Origin: Catellatospora tritici
GTDB taxonomy: Bacteria; Actinomycetota; Actinomycetes; Mycobacteriales; Micromonosporaceae
Direction: 5' to 3'
Length of the DNA: 64,000 nucleotides
Assembly: GCF_019083965.1 (NCBI RefSeq)
Contig: NZ_JAHRCY010000019.1
Span: forward strand, 1-64,000
Shown here: positions 1 to 8,511 of the stretch, in pieces
Numbering within the stretch: position 1 is the stretch's first letter
Layout: every line of letters begins with the position of its first letter
Notes under the pieces: generated by a model
What the model saw: the letters and a program-made list of their open reading frames with translations, nothing else
The model's database searches: none
Told to the model about the DNA's origin: nothing
Program-made: the position numbers and the translations under genes

Positions 1-791
1 GCGTTCCAGTCGGCCGACCAGGCGGCGATCTTGGCGGAGAGACCCTTGTTGATCGCGTCGATCGTCAGGTCCCAGGCCTTCTTCACACCGGGGTTGGTCT
101 CGACGACCACGTTCGCGCCGTCGTAGATGCCGACCGGCTGCTGGCCGAGGACGGAGCGGTACATGACCGTCGGGCCGTCCATCCACGAGGAGCCCTTGAT
201 GTTGGCGGCCTTGAACTTCACACCCGTGGCGATGTAGTCCTCCCACGTCGGCCACAGCTTCGTCACCGCGTCACGGTCGGTGGGCAGACCCGCCTTCTCG
301 AAGATGTCGCGGCGGTAGCACATCGCCATACCGCCCACGTCGGTGCCCAGGCCGATGACCTCACCCGAAGCGGCCGAACCCTGCTGCCACTTCCACGCCG
401 GCCACTGCGCCTTGATCTCCGCCGCGCCGTAGTCGTTCCAGTTGTAGAACTTGCCCGGGTTCGCGGTGAACTGACCCGCCCAACCCTCCTCGATCGCCTC
501 GATGTCAGCCGCACCCGTGTTGGTGGCGAGGTGAGCGGCGAGGTTCTTGTGGTGATCCTCGGCCTTGGTGATCCGCTCCGTGATCTCCACGTTCGGGTTG
601 AGCTGCTGGTACTCCTTGTACAGGTCCTTGTAACCGAACTCGCCGAACGTGGCGATCGTCAGCTTGACCTTGCCACCCGGCTTGGCCGGGTCGTCGCTAC
701 CGCCGCAAGCGGCGGTGGTCAGCGCGAGCGCGGCCGCGAGCAGCGGCGCCGCCACGACGGTGAACCGCCGGCGGGAAAACGCGGAACGCAT
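1..791 (-). CDS. Sugar ABC transporter substrate-binding lipoprotein (3' end outside window)
   Basis: The 263 visible residues form the N-terminal part of an extracellular solute-binding protein of the carbohydrate-uptake ABC class, which delivers a sugar or oligosaccharide to a membrane permease. It starts with a basic stretch (MRSAFSRRRF), a hydrophobic segment and a lipobox-like LTTAAC with the lipidated cysteine at residue 29. A Gly/Ser/Asp spacer follows, then the fold typical of family 1 binding proteins (KLTIATFGEFGYKDLYKEY). The ATG at 791 has a GGAGG ribosome site seven bases upstream. Permease genes would be expected beyond position 1. The gene diverges from the GH16 glucanase, and two exact GAGAGCGCTC operators precede it, so I infer uptake of beta-glucan oligosaccharides under the nearby LacI-type regulator. 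The substrate is inferred from context only. Confidence 0.9.
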   Translation of the reverse strand, partial: MRSAFSRRRFTVVAAPLLAAALALTTAACGGSDDPAKPGGKVKLTIATFGEFGYKDLYKEYQQLNPNVEITERITKAEDHHKNLAAHLATNTGAADIEAIEEGWAGQFTANPGKFYNWNDYGAAEIKAQWPAWKWQQGSAASGEVIGLGTDVGGMAMCYRRDIFEKAGLPTDRDAVTKLWPTWEDYIATGVKFKAANIKGSSWMDGPTVMYRSVLGQQPVGIYDGANVVVETNPGVKKAWDLTIDAINKGLSAKIAAWSADWN

Positions 792-862
792 GGACTGTCC
801 TCCAGGGCAGGGGTACGGACGTTTTACTACAGATGTGCTGGTCACGTTTTGTTGATCTTCCG

Positions 863-887
863 GAGAGCGCTCCCTGTGAGAGCGCTC
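863..887. promoter_or_regulatory. Tandem LacI-type operators upstream of the binding-protein gene
   Basis: The 10-mer GAGAGCGCTC occurs exactly at 863-872 and again at 878-887, centre to centre 15 bases, about 75-95 bases before the start of the binding-protein gene. The second copy is part of the perfect palindrome AGAGCGCTCT (879-888). The shared AGCGCT core is the kind of palindrome bound by LacI-family regulators, for example the CebR-type box TGGGAGCGCTCCCA of streptomycetes. Binding by the LacI protein at 4047-5093 is inferred from the repeated motif. Confidence 0.7.
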
Positions 888-1017
888 TACCGGTGTGGTC
901 TATGACACTCGTCGCCACGTTCCCGTATGTCAAGTCGCCGTTGCTGTCTCGTTACAAATGGCACACCCGACCAACAGCGGACTGGTGCGCTGGCTGGAGC
1001 GGTCGAACCGGATTTTC

Positions 1018-1030
1018 TGGAAGCGCTCCA
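1018..1030. promoter_or_regulatory. Variant LacI-type operator
   Basis: TGGAAGCGCTCCA is a near-palindrome around AGCGCT in the middle of the divergent region. It is closer to the CebR-type box than the GAGAGCGCTC copies. It could serve either promoter. Confidence 0.5.
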
Positions 1031-1239
1031 ACCGTTCCGCCGCTGCTAAGTGACCTTGAAGAACCGTTCTTGAGATGGGCCCGGTGACCCTGCGTACCGA
1101 CCGAAGTCGATCACCAAAAGCCATCTTCGCAGCATGCGCGCGTTAACGCCGGATTTCGTCCCGGTTACCGACGGTCGCGTAGAGCGATCAATTTATACCC
1201 ACCATTGACAGATTCGCCGCCGAGGACGATCCTTCCTCA

Positions 1240-1249
1240 GAGAGCGCTC
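1240..1249. promoter_or_regulatory. LacI-type operator upstream of the GH16 gene
   Basis: An exact GAGAGCGCTC lies 264 bases before the GH16 start codon. TTGACA at 1205-1210 lies just upstream, so repression by promoter occlusion is plausible. The transcript start itself cannot be placed from sequence alone. Confidence 0.65.
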
Positions 1250-1322
1250 CCTCAGTTCATTTGTCCGACTTGGTGTCCTTTCCGCACTGAGTCGGAGCAT
1301 GCAGCGACATGTCGCCTAGATG

Positions 1323-1485
1323 TGGCGCTGCCGCGCCGGCGGCAGCGCCACCCGGCGACAGCCGGAGCCACCGCTCCCCAGCACCGGCTCCGGTCGACGC
1401 CGCATGTCGAACTGGCCGCCGCCGTGGCCATCAGCCCGTGGCCACGGCGGCAACACCGGATCCCGCGGGGGCGTGGTCCCCGCGG
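1323..1485 (+). other. Structured leader with three perfect hairpins before the GH16 gene
   Basis: Three perfect inverted repeats follow each other between the operator and the start codon. The first pairs TGGCGCTGCCG (1323-1333) with 1340-1350. The second pairs CCGCCGTGGCCA (1419-1430) with 1439-1450. The third pairs CCGCGGGG (1463-1470) with 1478-1485. Stems are 11, 12 and 8 bp, with loops of 6, 8 and 7 bases. None is followed by a T-tract, so these are not plain terminators. The last ends 27 bases before the ATG and leaves the ribosome site free. A 5' untranslated regulatory or mRNA-stabilising role is my inference. Confidence 0.5.
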
Positions 1486-1512
1486 TTCTCGAGCCATCCG
1501 TCAGGAGATGTC

Positions 1513-3711
<2,199 letters not shown>

Positions 3712-3726
3712 CACCCGAGCTCGGAC

Positions 3727-3757
3727 GGGGTGCGTCGTTGAGCGGACGGCGCACCCC
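3727..3757 (+). terminator. Hairpin after the GH16 gene
   Basis: GGGGTGCG (3727-3734) pairs with CGCACCCC (3750-3757), starting 15 bases after the GH16 stop codon. Flanking CTCGG/CCGAG bases can lengthen the stem imperfectly. There is no T-run, as is common for actinomycete terminators. Confidence 0.5.
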
Positions 3758-3997
3758 GATCCGCCCGAGTTCGGCCGGCAGGTGGGCCCTGCTGCCCCGC
3801 AGGACCCACCTGCCCTCTGCGAGAGCTCGTCCCCAACCTCGCAGGGGGCGTACCCGAAACCGCCTGTCATTCGGTTTCCGGCCGCCGGCACGGCCCGTCC
3901 CCGAGGCAGCTGCCTCAACCACGGCCGTGCTCGAAACCTACCGCGCGGGCGCTCGCCCTCGCGGCCACCGGTCGGCTGATCACGCACCACCAAGACG

Positions 3998-4039
3998 GCA
4001 CCGTCCGGGGCGGCACCCCTCTCCCGCCCCGGACGGTGC
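3998..4039 (-). terminator. Strong terminator hairpin after the LacI gene
   Basis: A perfect 16-bp stem (GCACCGTCCGGGGCGG at 3998-4013 with 4024-4039) and a 10-base loop sit seven bases beyond the LacI stop codon. It lies between two convergent genes and could end transcription from both sides. Confidence 0.8.
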
Positions 4040-4046
4040 ACCAACG

Positions 4047-5093
4047 CTATGCCGACCCGCGACGGACCAGCCGAGGATGGAAGATCACCGAACGCGCCCG
4101 CGACTCAGGCTGGCTGATCCGCGCCAGCAGCAGCCGGGCCATCTCCGCTGCCATCTCCTCCAGCGGCTGGTGCACCGTGGTCAGTTGCGGACGACACTGC
4201 AGCGCCGCGACGCTGTTGTCGAAGCCGACCACCGCCACGTCCTCCGGCACGCGTCGCCCCAGGTCGCGCAGCGCCTGCAGCGCCCCCTCGGCCATCAGGT
4301 CGTTGGCCACGAACAGGCCGTCGATGTCCGGGTGCGCGGCCAACAGCTCGCGGGTGGCGTTCTCGCCGCTGGCGCGGGTGAAGTCACCGACCGCCGAGGG
4401 AACGTACGGGTATCCGTGCACGGCCAGGGCGGCCCGGAAGCCGTTGAGCCGGTCCTGCGCCGAGGGCATGTCCAGCGGGCCGGAGACCGTGCCCAGCCGG
4501 TGTCGGCCGATGCCGAGCAGGTGCTCGGCGGCGAGCTTCGCTCCGACCTGCTGCTCCACGTCCACGTAACTCATCGGCAGCGGCTGGCCCGGCCGGGCCG
4601 ACAGCACCGCCGGGATGTTGAGGTCGCACAGTTGTCGCGGCAGCGGGTCGGCGTTGTGGCTGGAGATCAGCAGCACCCCGTCGACGTGCCCCTGCCGCAG
4701 GTAGCGCACCACGTGGGCCTGCGCGGTCCACTCCGCGGGCATGATCACCAGGTGGATGCCCTCCGGGCGCAGCACCTCCAGCGCCCCGGCGGTGATCCGG
4801 CCGAGAAACGGGTCGGTGAAGATCCGGTTCAGGAACGGGTCGGCGGTGTCACGGTCGTCCGCTTCGGACACGACGAGGGCGACCGAGTCGGTGCGTCGGG
4901 TCACCAGCGAGCGCGCGGCGAGGTTGGGCACGTAGCCGGTCGCCTCTATGGCCTGCTGCACGACCTGGCGCAGCTCGGGATCCACGGTGGCCACGCCGTT
5001 GATGACGCGGGAGACCGTGGAGCGGGAGACACCCGCCCGTTCGGCGACCTGCTCCAACGTTGGGGAACGCTGGTCGGCCCGTTTGCTTGTCAT
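4047..5093 (-). CDS. LacI-family transcriptional regulator of the glucan locus
   Basis: This 348-residue protein has the standard LacI layout. Residues about 10-60 form the DNA-binding helix-turn-helix and hinge (TLEQVAERAGVSRSTVSRVING, then TGYVPNLAARSL). The rest is the periplasmic-binding-protein-like sensor domain (DGVLLIS, DGLFVANDLMAEGALQAL, VGFDN). LacI proteins of this type usually repress sugar genes and release DNA on binding an oligosaccharide. The start at 5093 places the helix-turn-helix at the N-terminus and lies about eight bases after a TATAAA box, so the message may be leaderless. An exact GAGAGCGCTC operator overlaps the expected -35 position, implying autoregulation. The same motif precedes the GH16 and binding-protein genes. 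Confidence 0.93.
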   Translation of the reverse strand: MTSKRADQRSPTLEQVAERAGVSRSTVSRVINGVATVDPELRQVVQQAIEATGYVPNLAARSLVTRRTDSVALVVSEADDRDTADPFLNRIFTDPFLGRITAGALEVLRPEGIHLVIMPAEWTAQAHVVRYLRQGHVDGVLLISSHNADPLPRQLCDLNIPAVLSARPGQPLPMSYVDVEQQVGAKLAAEHLLGIGRHRLGTVSGPLDMPSAQDRLNGFRAALAVHGYPYVPSAVGDFTRASGENATRELLAAHPDIDGLFVANDLMAEGALQALRDLGRRVPEDVAVVGFDNSVAALQCRPQLTTVHQPLEEMAAEMARLLLARISQPESRARSVIFHPRLVRRGSA

Positions 5094-5100
5094 GCCGTCA

Positions 5101-5130
5101 TTTATACCAGTCTTTTCGGTGAGCGCTCTC
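5101..5130 (-). promoter_or_regulatory. Autoregulated, possibly leaderless promoter of the LacI gene
   Basis: On the minus strand TATAAA (5106-5101) ends eight bases before the ATG at 5093, so a transcript would begin at or next to the start codon. GAGAGCGCTC (5130-5121) covers the -35 position. Both observations are direct; the promoter assignment is inference. Confidence 0.6.
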
Positions 5131-5377
5131 CCATGGTCGTTTCGAAAATCCAAGCAGCTCAACAATGTTGTGGCCGGAAACAAACACCCGTCAACCAAAC
5201 CAGTTAACCTTGATCCAATACGGATCACCCCCGGCGGTTGGGGTGGTATTGCCCATCGATGGGCGATAGGTCGGGAAACGCAGCTATGGCAGGGGTTTCT
5301 CGAGATCGCGGGCACGGCCCGGCACAGCCCGGTAGGCAATGCGCCACCGGGCGGCAGCACCCCAGCTCAGCGCAGCA

Positions 5378-6034
5378 TCAGACGGCGAGGAACAGCCCGT
5401 CCAGACTGGCCAGGACATGGCGTCGGGGCGCGGCCGGGATCGGTTGCAGGCACGGGACGCCGACCGTCGTACATCCGGCGGCCTCGGCAGCCGCCAGACC
5501 AGCCAGCGAATCCTCCACCGCCACGCACCGCGCCGGGTCGACCCCGAGCAGCCGCGCCGCCGTGAGGTACGGCAACGGGTCCGGCTTGTGCCGGGCCACG
5601 TCGTCGGCGGTGACCGTCACCGCGAAGTGCCCGCGTCCCAACACCTCCAGCACCCGCTCCGTGTCCGCCCGGCCCGACGAGGTAACCAGCGCCGTCGGCA
5701 CGCCCGCGGCCGACAGCAGCTCCAGCAGCCGCCGCGCACCCGGCCGCAGCTCGATGCCCGCCTGCTCGATCCGCCGGGCCACCGTCGCCTCCAGCAGCAG
5801 CGCGAGCTCCTCGGGCGGATACCGGTAGGCCACCGCCCCGCCGAGCACCGCCACGATCGTCGCCACCGACCCACCGACGATCCGGTGGTCCGCCACCGCC
5901 GCGCCGCCCAGCTCCGCCACCAGCTCGTGGATCGCCAGCACCCACTGCCGCTCGGTGTCGACCAGCGTGCCGTCCATGTCCAGCAGCACCGCGTCGTATG
6001 CGCCGAGGTCGAACAGGACGTCCGGGGTGGTCAT
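5378..6034 (-). CDS. HAD-superfamily phosphatase (phosphoglucomutase/phosphoglycolate-phosphatase-like)
   Basis: This 218-residue cytoplasmic HAD hydrolase has motif I DMDGT with the aspartyl nucleophile D19 and acid D21. It also has motif II (LVTSSG), a motif III/IV region (RHKPDPLPYLTAARLLGV) and VEDSLAGLAAAEAAG near the C-terminus. These are the hallmarks of the beta-phosphoglucomutase-like subgroup with a helical cap domain. It would dephosphorylate or isomerise a small phosphometabolite; the substrate cannot be read from sequence. Its ATG overlaps the stop codon of the upstream endonuclease/phosphatase gene as ATGA, so the two are translationally coupled. Confidence 0.85.
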   Translation of the reverse strand: MTTPDVLFDLGAYDAVLLDMDGTLVDTERQWVLAIHELVAELGGAAVADHRIVGGSVATIVAVLGGAVAYRYPPEELALLLEATVARRIEQAGIELRPGARRLLELLSAAGVPTALVTSSGRADTERVLEVLGRGHFAVTVTADDVARHKPDPLPYLTAARLLGVDPARCVAVEDSLAGLAAAEAAGCTTVGVPCLQPIPAAPRRHVLASLDGLFLAV

Positions 6035-6837
6035 CGCGCCGCTGCCAGGGCGAACGTGCCGAGCACCGCGCAGTGGTCGGAGGTCCACTCGTTGCCCGCG
6101 TGGTCCGGCATCGGCGCGGGCTCGCCGACCAGCACGGTACGCACGTCCAGCGGGCGCAGCGGGCCCGCCGCGTGGATGAAGTCGATCCGGTCCTGTGGCT
6201 CCGGCGTGCCGACCTGCCCCTCGTGCCACAGGTTGATCGGCGACCAAGTGTGGCCGGGCTCGGCCACCGGATCGGGATGCACCATCCGGTACGCGTCGTA
6301 CAGGCCCGCGTCGGTGACCGCGACGCTCACCGGCCACGGCAGCTGCGGCCAGTCCAGATGCGACGGGGTGTTGAAGTCGCCCAGCAGCAGCACCGGCAAC
6401 CCCGGTTCGGCCAGCGCGGGCGCCAGCTCGGCCAGGATCTGCCGGATCTGCTCCGGTCGCCCCGACTCCGCCTCACGCGCCAGCACCTGCTCGGCCGACA
6501 TCCCCGCCAGCACGTCGTACGGGCCGTACGGGGTGTAGTTGAGGTGCGCGCTCCAGACCACGACATCGGTCTCGGGCAGCCGCAGTCGGGCGCCCACGCC
6601 CCACATCTCGTCGTCGCCGTAGCGCTCCACGATCGGGTGCGGCGAGATGATGCCGCAGCTGCCGCCCTGGTGGTGTTGCCAGCCCAGCTCCTCGGCCAAC
6701 TCCCGGGCGGCCGAACCGATGGTCTCCTGCAGGCCGACCACGTCGGGCGCCAGCTCGCGCAGGAACCGCAGCTGCTTGGGCCGGGCGTCGTCGACGCAGT
6801 TGCCCGCCAGCCACAGATTCCACGTCAGCACTCGCAC
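6031..6837 (-). CDS. Endonuclease/exonuclease/phosphatase-family protein
   Basis: About 268 residues with the conserved landmarks of the EEP (DNase I-like) metal-dependent fold: VLTWNLW at the start, GLQET, LLGDFNTPS, and SDHCAVLGTF at the end. These carry the Asn, Glu, Asp/Asn and Asp-His active-site residues. Family members cleave phosphodiesters in nucleic acids, lipids or inositol phosphates, and the actual substrate is unknown. I chose the GTG at 6837 because GGTGGAGG lies five bases before it; a GTG four codons upstream is less likely. No signal peptide is visible. It is coupled to the following HAD phosphatase by a 4-base overlap, which suggests a shared pathway. Confidence 0.85.
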   Translation of the reverse strand: MRVLTWNLWLAGNCVDDARPKQLRFLRELAPDVVGLQETIGSAARELAEELGWQHHQGGSCGIISPHPIVERYGDDEMWGVGARLRLPETDVVVWSAHLNYTPYGPYDVLAGMSAEQVLAREAESGRPEQIRQILAELAPALAEPGLPVLLLGDFNTPSHLDWPQLPWPVSVAVTDAGLYDAYRMVHPDPVAEPGHTWSPINLWHEGQVGTPEPQDRIDFIHAAGPLRPLDVRTVLVGEPAPMPDHAGNEWTSDHCAVLGTFALAAAR

Positions 6838-7077
6838 AGGGTCCTCCACCAGGGGCTCGAATGATCCAGTGCATCATTCAGTAACCGATTACCGAAATCA
6901 AGCCACCTACCGCCACCCCCGCCCGGCGTCGGGAGGGTGCAGTTTCGGGGAAATCGCAGGAATCTTGACCCGAATTCGCGCAGTTTCCCCGCACCTGTGC
7001 GCTCGGAAAGCGGGCGAGCGCGGTGGCGCGGGCGCCAGCGTGAGGGGCTGGGCCGCGCGGCGTGGCAGGGCGCGTTT

Positions 7078-7123
7078 GGAAGGGCCCCTTCTTCTACGGA
7101 AAGCGATAAGAAGGGGCCCTTCC
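7078..7123. repeat. Interspersed GGAAGGGCCCCTTCTT element, inverted pair
   Basis: GGAAGGGCCCCTTCTT (7078-7093) is followed after 14 bases by its exact reverse complement (7108-7123). Each half also has an internal palindrome around GGGCCC. The same 16-mer occurs twice more at 23560-23606, there as a direct pair with a similar spacing of about 30 bases. It is intergenic in both places. Confidence 0.85.
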
Positions 7124-7153
7124 TTTCGTCGGGTGGGGCGGTGGGGGTGGGGG

Positions 7154-7300
7154 TCAGGGTTTGGCGAGGCGGGCGAGGAGGCGGGTGATGATGTCCCAGG
7201 ACTGGTCGTCGTCGGCGTTGCCCGAGTGCGGCCGCCGGAACCGGGCCACGTCCGCCGCCAGGTCGGACACATCCCGGCGGATCCGGTAGAGCTCCAGCAT
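7154..7300 (-). CDS. Possible small protein, 48 residues, unknown
   Basis: The frame begins MLELYRIRRDVSDLAADVARF and ends LLARLAKP. About 95% of third codon positions are G or C, as in the real genes around it, and the sequence looks like two amphipathic helices. No clear ribosome site precedes the ATG, and an upstream TTG in frame is an alternative start. I do not recognise a family. It may be a real small gene or the surviving part of a longer one. Confidence 0.4.
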   Translation of the reverse strand: MLELYRIRRDVSDLAADVARFRRPHSGNADDDQSWDIITRLLARLAKP

Positions 7301-7424
7301 CGCCGGGTCCGGCAATAGGCCCGACCAGCACGGACGCAACCTGATTTCGGCGCGGAAGGTGGCACGGACACTCGGTGGTCGCATCAATACACTGTGGACA
7401 GCTCGGATTCATTGGAGGACACGG

Positions 7425-7802
7425 ATGCGCGCAATCACTGCCGTCGTCGCGCTCGTCGCGGTGGTCGCGCTGCCGAGTCCGGCGGCCGCCGCCACGTCGG
7501 ACGTCACCTGCCACTACACCGTCAACTCGTATCCGTACGGGTTCGTCGCGTCGATCGACATCGTCAACGGCGGGCCGCGCGTCGACGGCTGGGCACTGCG
7601 CTGGACCGTGCCCGAGGGCACCGAGTTGGGCAACGTCTGGTCGGCTCGGATGACCCAGCCGACACCGCTGGAGATGACCGCGACCAACCTGGTGTGGAAC
7701 GGCAGCATCGCCTCCGGCACCCGGGTCTCGTTCGGCTGGACCGCCCGCGCCACGACGGCCACCGTCCCGACCGACATCACCCTCAACGGCACGCCCTGCT
7801 GA
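7425..7802 (+). CDS. Small secreted protein consisting of a cellulose-binding (CBM2-like) domain
   Basis: A 125-residue protein with a signal peptide (MRAITAVVALVAVVALPSP, cleavage near AAAA) and then one domain of about 100 residues that resembles CBM2. It shows CHYTVNSYPYGFVASIDIVN, WALRWTVPEG, aromatic residues, a G-S-I-A-S-G turn and a closing cysteine that can pair with the first. CBM2 domains bind cellulose or chitin surfaces. There is no catalytic domain, so it would act as a free binding module. The ATG at 7425 has GGAGG six bases upstream. It stands alone and convergent with its left neighbour. Confidence 0.75.
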   Translation: MRAITAVVALVAVVALPSPAAAATSDVTCHYTVNSYPYGFVASIDIVNGGPRVDGWALRWTVPEGTELGNVWSARMTQPTPLEMTATNLVWNGSIASGTRVSFGWTARATTATVPTDITLNGTPC

Positions 7803-7823
7803 CACCGGCGTTACGCTGCCTCG

Positions 7824-8298
7824 ATGTCCCCATCTCGACCACTGCTCTTCCTTGACGTCGACGGGCCGCTGCTCCCATTCGGAACGCCTCCCGCCGGTGT
7901 CCCCGGTGTCGTGGCCCACGGCGGGAACCCGCTGCTGGGCAGGCTCGATCCGGACCACGGCAACCGGCTGCGGGAGCTGCCGTGCGACCTGGTCTGGGCC
8001 ACCACCTGGGGCGCGGACGCCAACGAGGAGATCGCCCCACGGCTGGGCCTGCCCGCACTGCCCGTCGTCGCGTGGCCGGACTGGGACGAGACCGATCATC
8101 GGCTGCACTGGAAGACACGCACGCTGGTCGGCTGGGCCGACGGGCGGCCGTTCGGATGGGTCGACGACGAGATCGGCAACGCCGACCGGCGCTGGGTGGC
8201 CACCCACCATCCCGGACCCGCGCTCCTGCGCCGGGTCGACCCGGCGCGCGGCCTGACCGGCGCCGACTTCGCCGCGATCAGGACCTGGCTGGAGAAGA
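7824..8298 (+). pseudogene. HAD-domain protein that has lost its own stop codon
   Basis: The frame opens with MSPSRPLLFLDVDGPLLPFG, a HAD motif I (DVDG), and continues through LVWATTWGADANEEIAPRLGLP and WVDDEIGNADRRW to a helical end (FAAIRTWLEK). This matches small HAD proteins of about 160 residues, related to the HAD domain of Swiss-army-knife RNA-repair proteins. Beyond about residue 158 the natural C-terminus is replaced: the frame runs without a stop to 9212, antisense through the next gene, with a composition unlike any HAD protein. At 8299, in another frame, Nudix homology begins. A deletion therefore seems to have fused the two genes. The HAD part may still be made with a long abnormal tail. 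Confidence 0.6.
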
Positions 8299-8511
8299 CA
8301 CGTGATGGCGTACCCGGACGGCACGGTGCGCCAGCAGTTCAACCTCTGCCTGCGGGCCCGGCTGCTCGGCGGCGTGATCACGACGTCGGACGAGTCGCCG
8401 CAGGTCGCCTGGCTCAGCCGTGCCGAACTGGCGGGACTGCCGGTACACCCCTCGATCAGGCTGCGGCTGGAGCACGGCTACGCCGACCGGGCCGAGCCTT
8501 ACGTCGGCTGA
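8299..8511 (+). pseudogene. C-terminal remnant of a Nudix hydrolase
   Basis: In a frame different from the HAD gene, translation reads HVMAYPDGTVRQQFNL and later TSDESPQVAWL, HPSIRLRLEHGY and EPYVG. This is the familiar C-terminal half of actinobacterial Nudix (MutT-like) hydrolases, in which a GHVMAY segment follows the Nudix box. The Nudix box itself and everything before it are absent. A GTG (8302) and an ATG (8305) could start a 69-residue product, but it would have no active site. It overlaps the 3' end of the convergent regulator gene by 13 bases. Confidence 0.65.

Larger units (their letters stand above)
792..1512. other. Divergent control region between binding protein and GH16 glucanase
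   Basis: This 720-base gene-free stretch separates two divergent genes. It is less GC-rich than its surroundings between about 830 and 1240. It holds three exact or near GAGAGCGCTC operators (863-887, 1018-1030, 1240-1249) and, towards the glucanase, a leader with three perfect hairpins. I see no convincing small gene in it. Confidence 0.7.
6838..7424. other. Largely non-coding stretch with one repeat element and one possible small gene
   Basis: This holds the probable promoter of the leftward endonuclease/HAD pair (relatively AT-rich at 6860-6900), an interspersed repeat (7078-7123) and a possible 48-residue gene (7154-7300). I see no other gene with actinomycete-like third-position bias. 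Confidence 0.5.

Noticed and set aside
1309..1512. N-terminal extension of the GH16 enzyme by 68 codons
   Set aside because: It would bury the signal peptide, overlaps three perfect hairpins and lacks a ribosome site, whereas the ATG at 1513 has AGGAG.
5251..5264. GCCCATCGATGGGC palindrome downstream of the HAD gene
   Set aside because: Perfect but only 14 bases and without a second copy; could be a chance operator or a weak terminator, not enough to call.
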